Positions 63,248-64,000 of a DNA stretch of 64,000 bases are shown here, in pieces. This stretch comes from Bacteroidota bacterium (GTDB taxonomy: Bacteria > Bacteroidota > Bacteroidia > Chitinophagales > Chitinophagaceae). The stretch covers positions 62,001-126,000 of the forward strand of contig JAFEAE010000023.1 of NCBI GenBank assembly GCA_018266575.1, written 5' to 3'. Every line of letters begins with the position of its first letter. Within the stretch, counting starts at the first letter, position 1. The position numbers were made by a program, and so were the translations under genes. Below the pieces are notes generated by a model. The model was given only the letters and a program-made list of their open reading frames with translations, had not been told where the DNA came from and did not search any database.

Positions 63248-63255
63248 TACCTTTG
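63248..63255 (+). promoter_or_regulatory. -7 element TACCTTTG close to the guaA start
   Basis: TACCTTTG fits the Bacteroidota TAnnTTTG box and ends 8 bp before the guaA ATG, so the mRNA would have almost no leader. No -33 TTG is evident. Confidence 0.5.
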
Positions 63256-63263
63256 CGGCACTT

Positions 63264-64000
63264 ATGACCGAAAAGATACTCATTCTCGATTTCGGCTCGC
63301 AATACACACAGCTCATTGCAAGGGCAGTACGCGAAGCCAATGTTTTCTGCGAAATAGTTCCGTTCCACAAAAAAATAGAATACGATGCATCACTCAAAGG
63401 GGTTATACTTTCAGGCTCACCGTTTTCAGTAAATGATACTAATGCGCCAATCGTTGAGATCAATGAAATACATCAAAAGCTTCCGGTTCTTGGCATTTGC
63501 TATGGCGCACAACTGACCGCAAAGCAATTTGGCGGCCGTGTTGCCAACAGCAGCAAACGCGAATACGGACGGGCATTGATGCACAAACAGAAAAAAGATA
63601 CCCTGCTAAATGATGTGGAAGAATTATCCCAGGTATGGATGAGCCATGCTGATACCATCCTGGAATTACCTTCCGGTTTCGATGTGCTGGCAACAACAGA
63701 AACCATTCCCTATGCGGCATTCAAAAAAAACGTGGATACATACCCGTTATATTGCCTGCAGTTTCACCCGGAGGTATACCATTCAGTAGAAGGAAAAAAG
63801 ATTCTGAAAAATTTCCTGGTGAATATCTGCGGTTGTTCGCAGGATTGGACACCGGCGCACTTTATCAGCGATACTGTTGAACAATTAAAAAAACAAATTG
63901 GCACCCGCAAAGTGATCATGGCCCTGAGTGGCGGTGTTGATTCTACTGTTGCAGCAACTCTTATTCACAAAGCAATCGGAAATAATTTGTCGGGAATTTT
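63264..64000 (+). CDS. guaA: GMP synthase (glutamine-hydrolysing), 3' end outside window
   Basis: The frame is open from ATG 63264 to the window end (245 codons). It begins MTEKILILDFGSQYTQLIAR, with the class I amidotransferase nucleophile Cys79 in LGICYGAQ and the QFHPEV motif that supplies His and Glu. The start of the ATP-pyrophosphatase domain, ALSGGVDSTVAA, follows near 220. It makes GMP from XMP, glutamine and ATP. The PPi-loop and dimerisation domains are beyond the edge. It starts just after a -7 box. Confidence 0.95.
   Translation, partial: MTEKILILDFGSQYTQLIARAVREANVFCEIVPFHKKIEYDASLKGVILSGSPFSVNDTNAPIVEINEIHQKLPVLGICYGAQLTAKQFGGRVANSSKREYGRALMHKQKKDTLLNDVEELSQVWMSHADTILELPSGFDVLATTETIPYAAFKKNVDTYPLYCLQFHPEVYHSVEGKKILKNFLVNICGCSQDWTPAHFISDTVEQLKKQIGTRKVIMALSGGVDSTVAATLIHKAIGNNLSGI

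Noticed and set aside
1..64000. CRISPR arrays and insertion sequences
   Set aside because: No regularly spaced identical repeats with unique spacers and no transposase gene were seen. The repeats present are inverted, simple or phased without spacers.

Overview
The window looks like a chromosomal segment from a Bacteroidota bacterium, most likely of the Chitinophagaceae/Sphingobacteriia type. The basis is moderate-to-low GC, a type IX secretion (T9SS) C-terminal sorting domain, TAnnTTTG-type -7 promoter elements, a Bacteroidota-type tyrosine recombinase remnant, and protein families such as DUF3347 and HMA-MauE. I ran no taxonomic search, so the family-level placement is inference.

Layout. 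1-4.8 kb: a signalling cluster (hybrid sensor kinase cut by the window edge, lone receiver protein, GAF-class III nucleotide cyclase). 5.2-8.4 kb: a T9SS-exported lectin-like protein and a GH8 glycosidase. 8.5-12.5 kb: the methylcitrate (propionate) genes prpB-prpC-prpD, interrupted between prpC and prpD by a frameshifted four-helix-bundle gene flanked by small inverted repeats. 12.5-15.2 kb: tRNA-Glu, gapA and pgk. 15.2-23.7 kb: secreted or metabolic genes (cupin-like, class V aminotransferase plus APC permease, sugar isomerase-like lipoprotein, possible L,D-transpeptidase-like protein, FAD oxidoreductase) separated by two dense inverted-repeat regions. 23.8-31.3 kb: ssb, mnmA, an rsmB-like methyltransferase, a YCII/ECF42-type sigma pair and a PIN-like nuclease gene.

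31.5-51.5 kb looks accessory. It is bounded on the right by tRNA-Ser next to a decayed, internally deleted tyrosine recombinase, and on the left by a fragment resembling the tRNA-Ser 3' end beside tRNA-Pro. Inside are a copper-type module (MFS transporter, AraC regulator with an HMA-like metal-binding N-terminus, HMA-MauE membrane protein, DUF3347 protein, multicopper oxidase with a CopB-like C-terminal extension), a TolC-RND-adaptor efflux operon under an AraC regulator, a GlxA-like regulator divergent from SRPBCC genes (two intact, one broken further on), and a secreted beta-helix protein divergent from a membrane-anchored putative DNA-binding protein whose upstream region has three helically phased repeats.

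51.6-64 kb returns to housekeeping or common genes: dnaA, an FAD dehydrogenase, an S1/P1 nuclease, a NatA/NatB-like ABC exporter, an M28 peptidase, a coiled-coil repeat protein, a carboxypeptidase-regulatory-like protein, a nitronate monooxygenase and the start of guaA, which runs off the window.

The most unusual items are the candidate 20-kb island, its copper-sensing architecture, the phased operator-like repeats, the terminator-bounded long palindrome near 19 kb, and three genes broken by frameshifts (four-helix bundle, SRPBCC, integrase).
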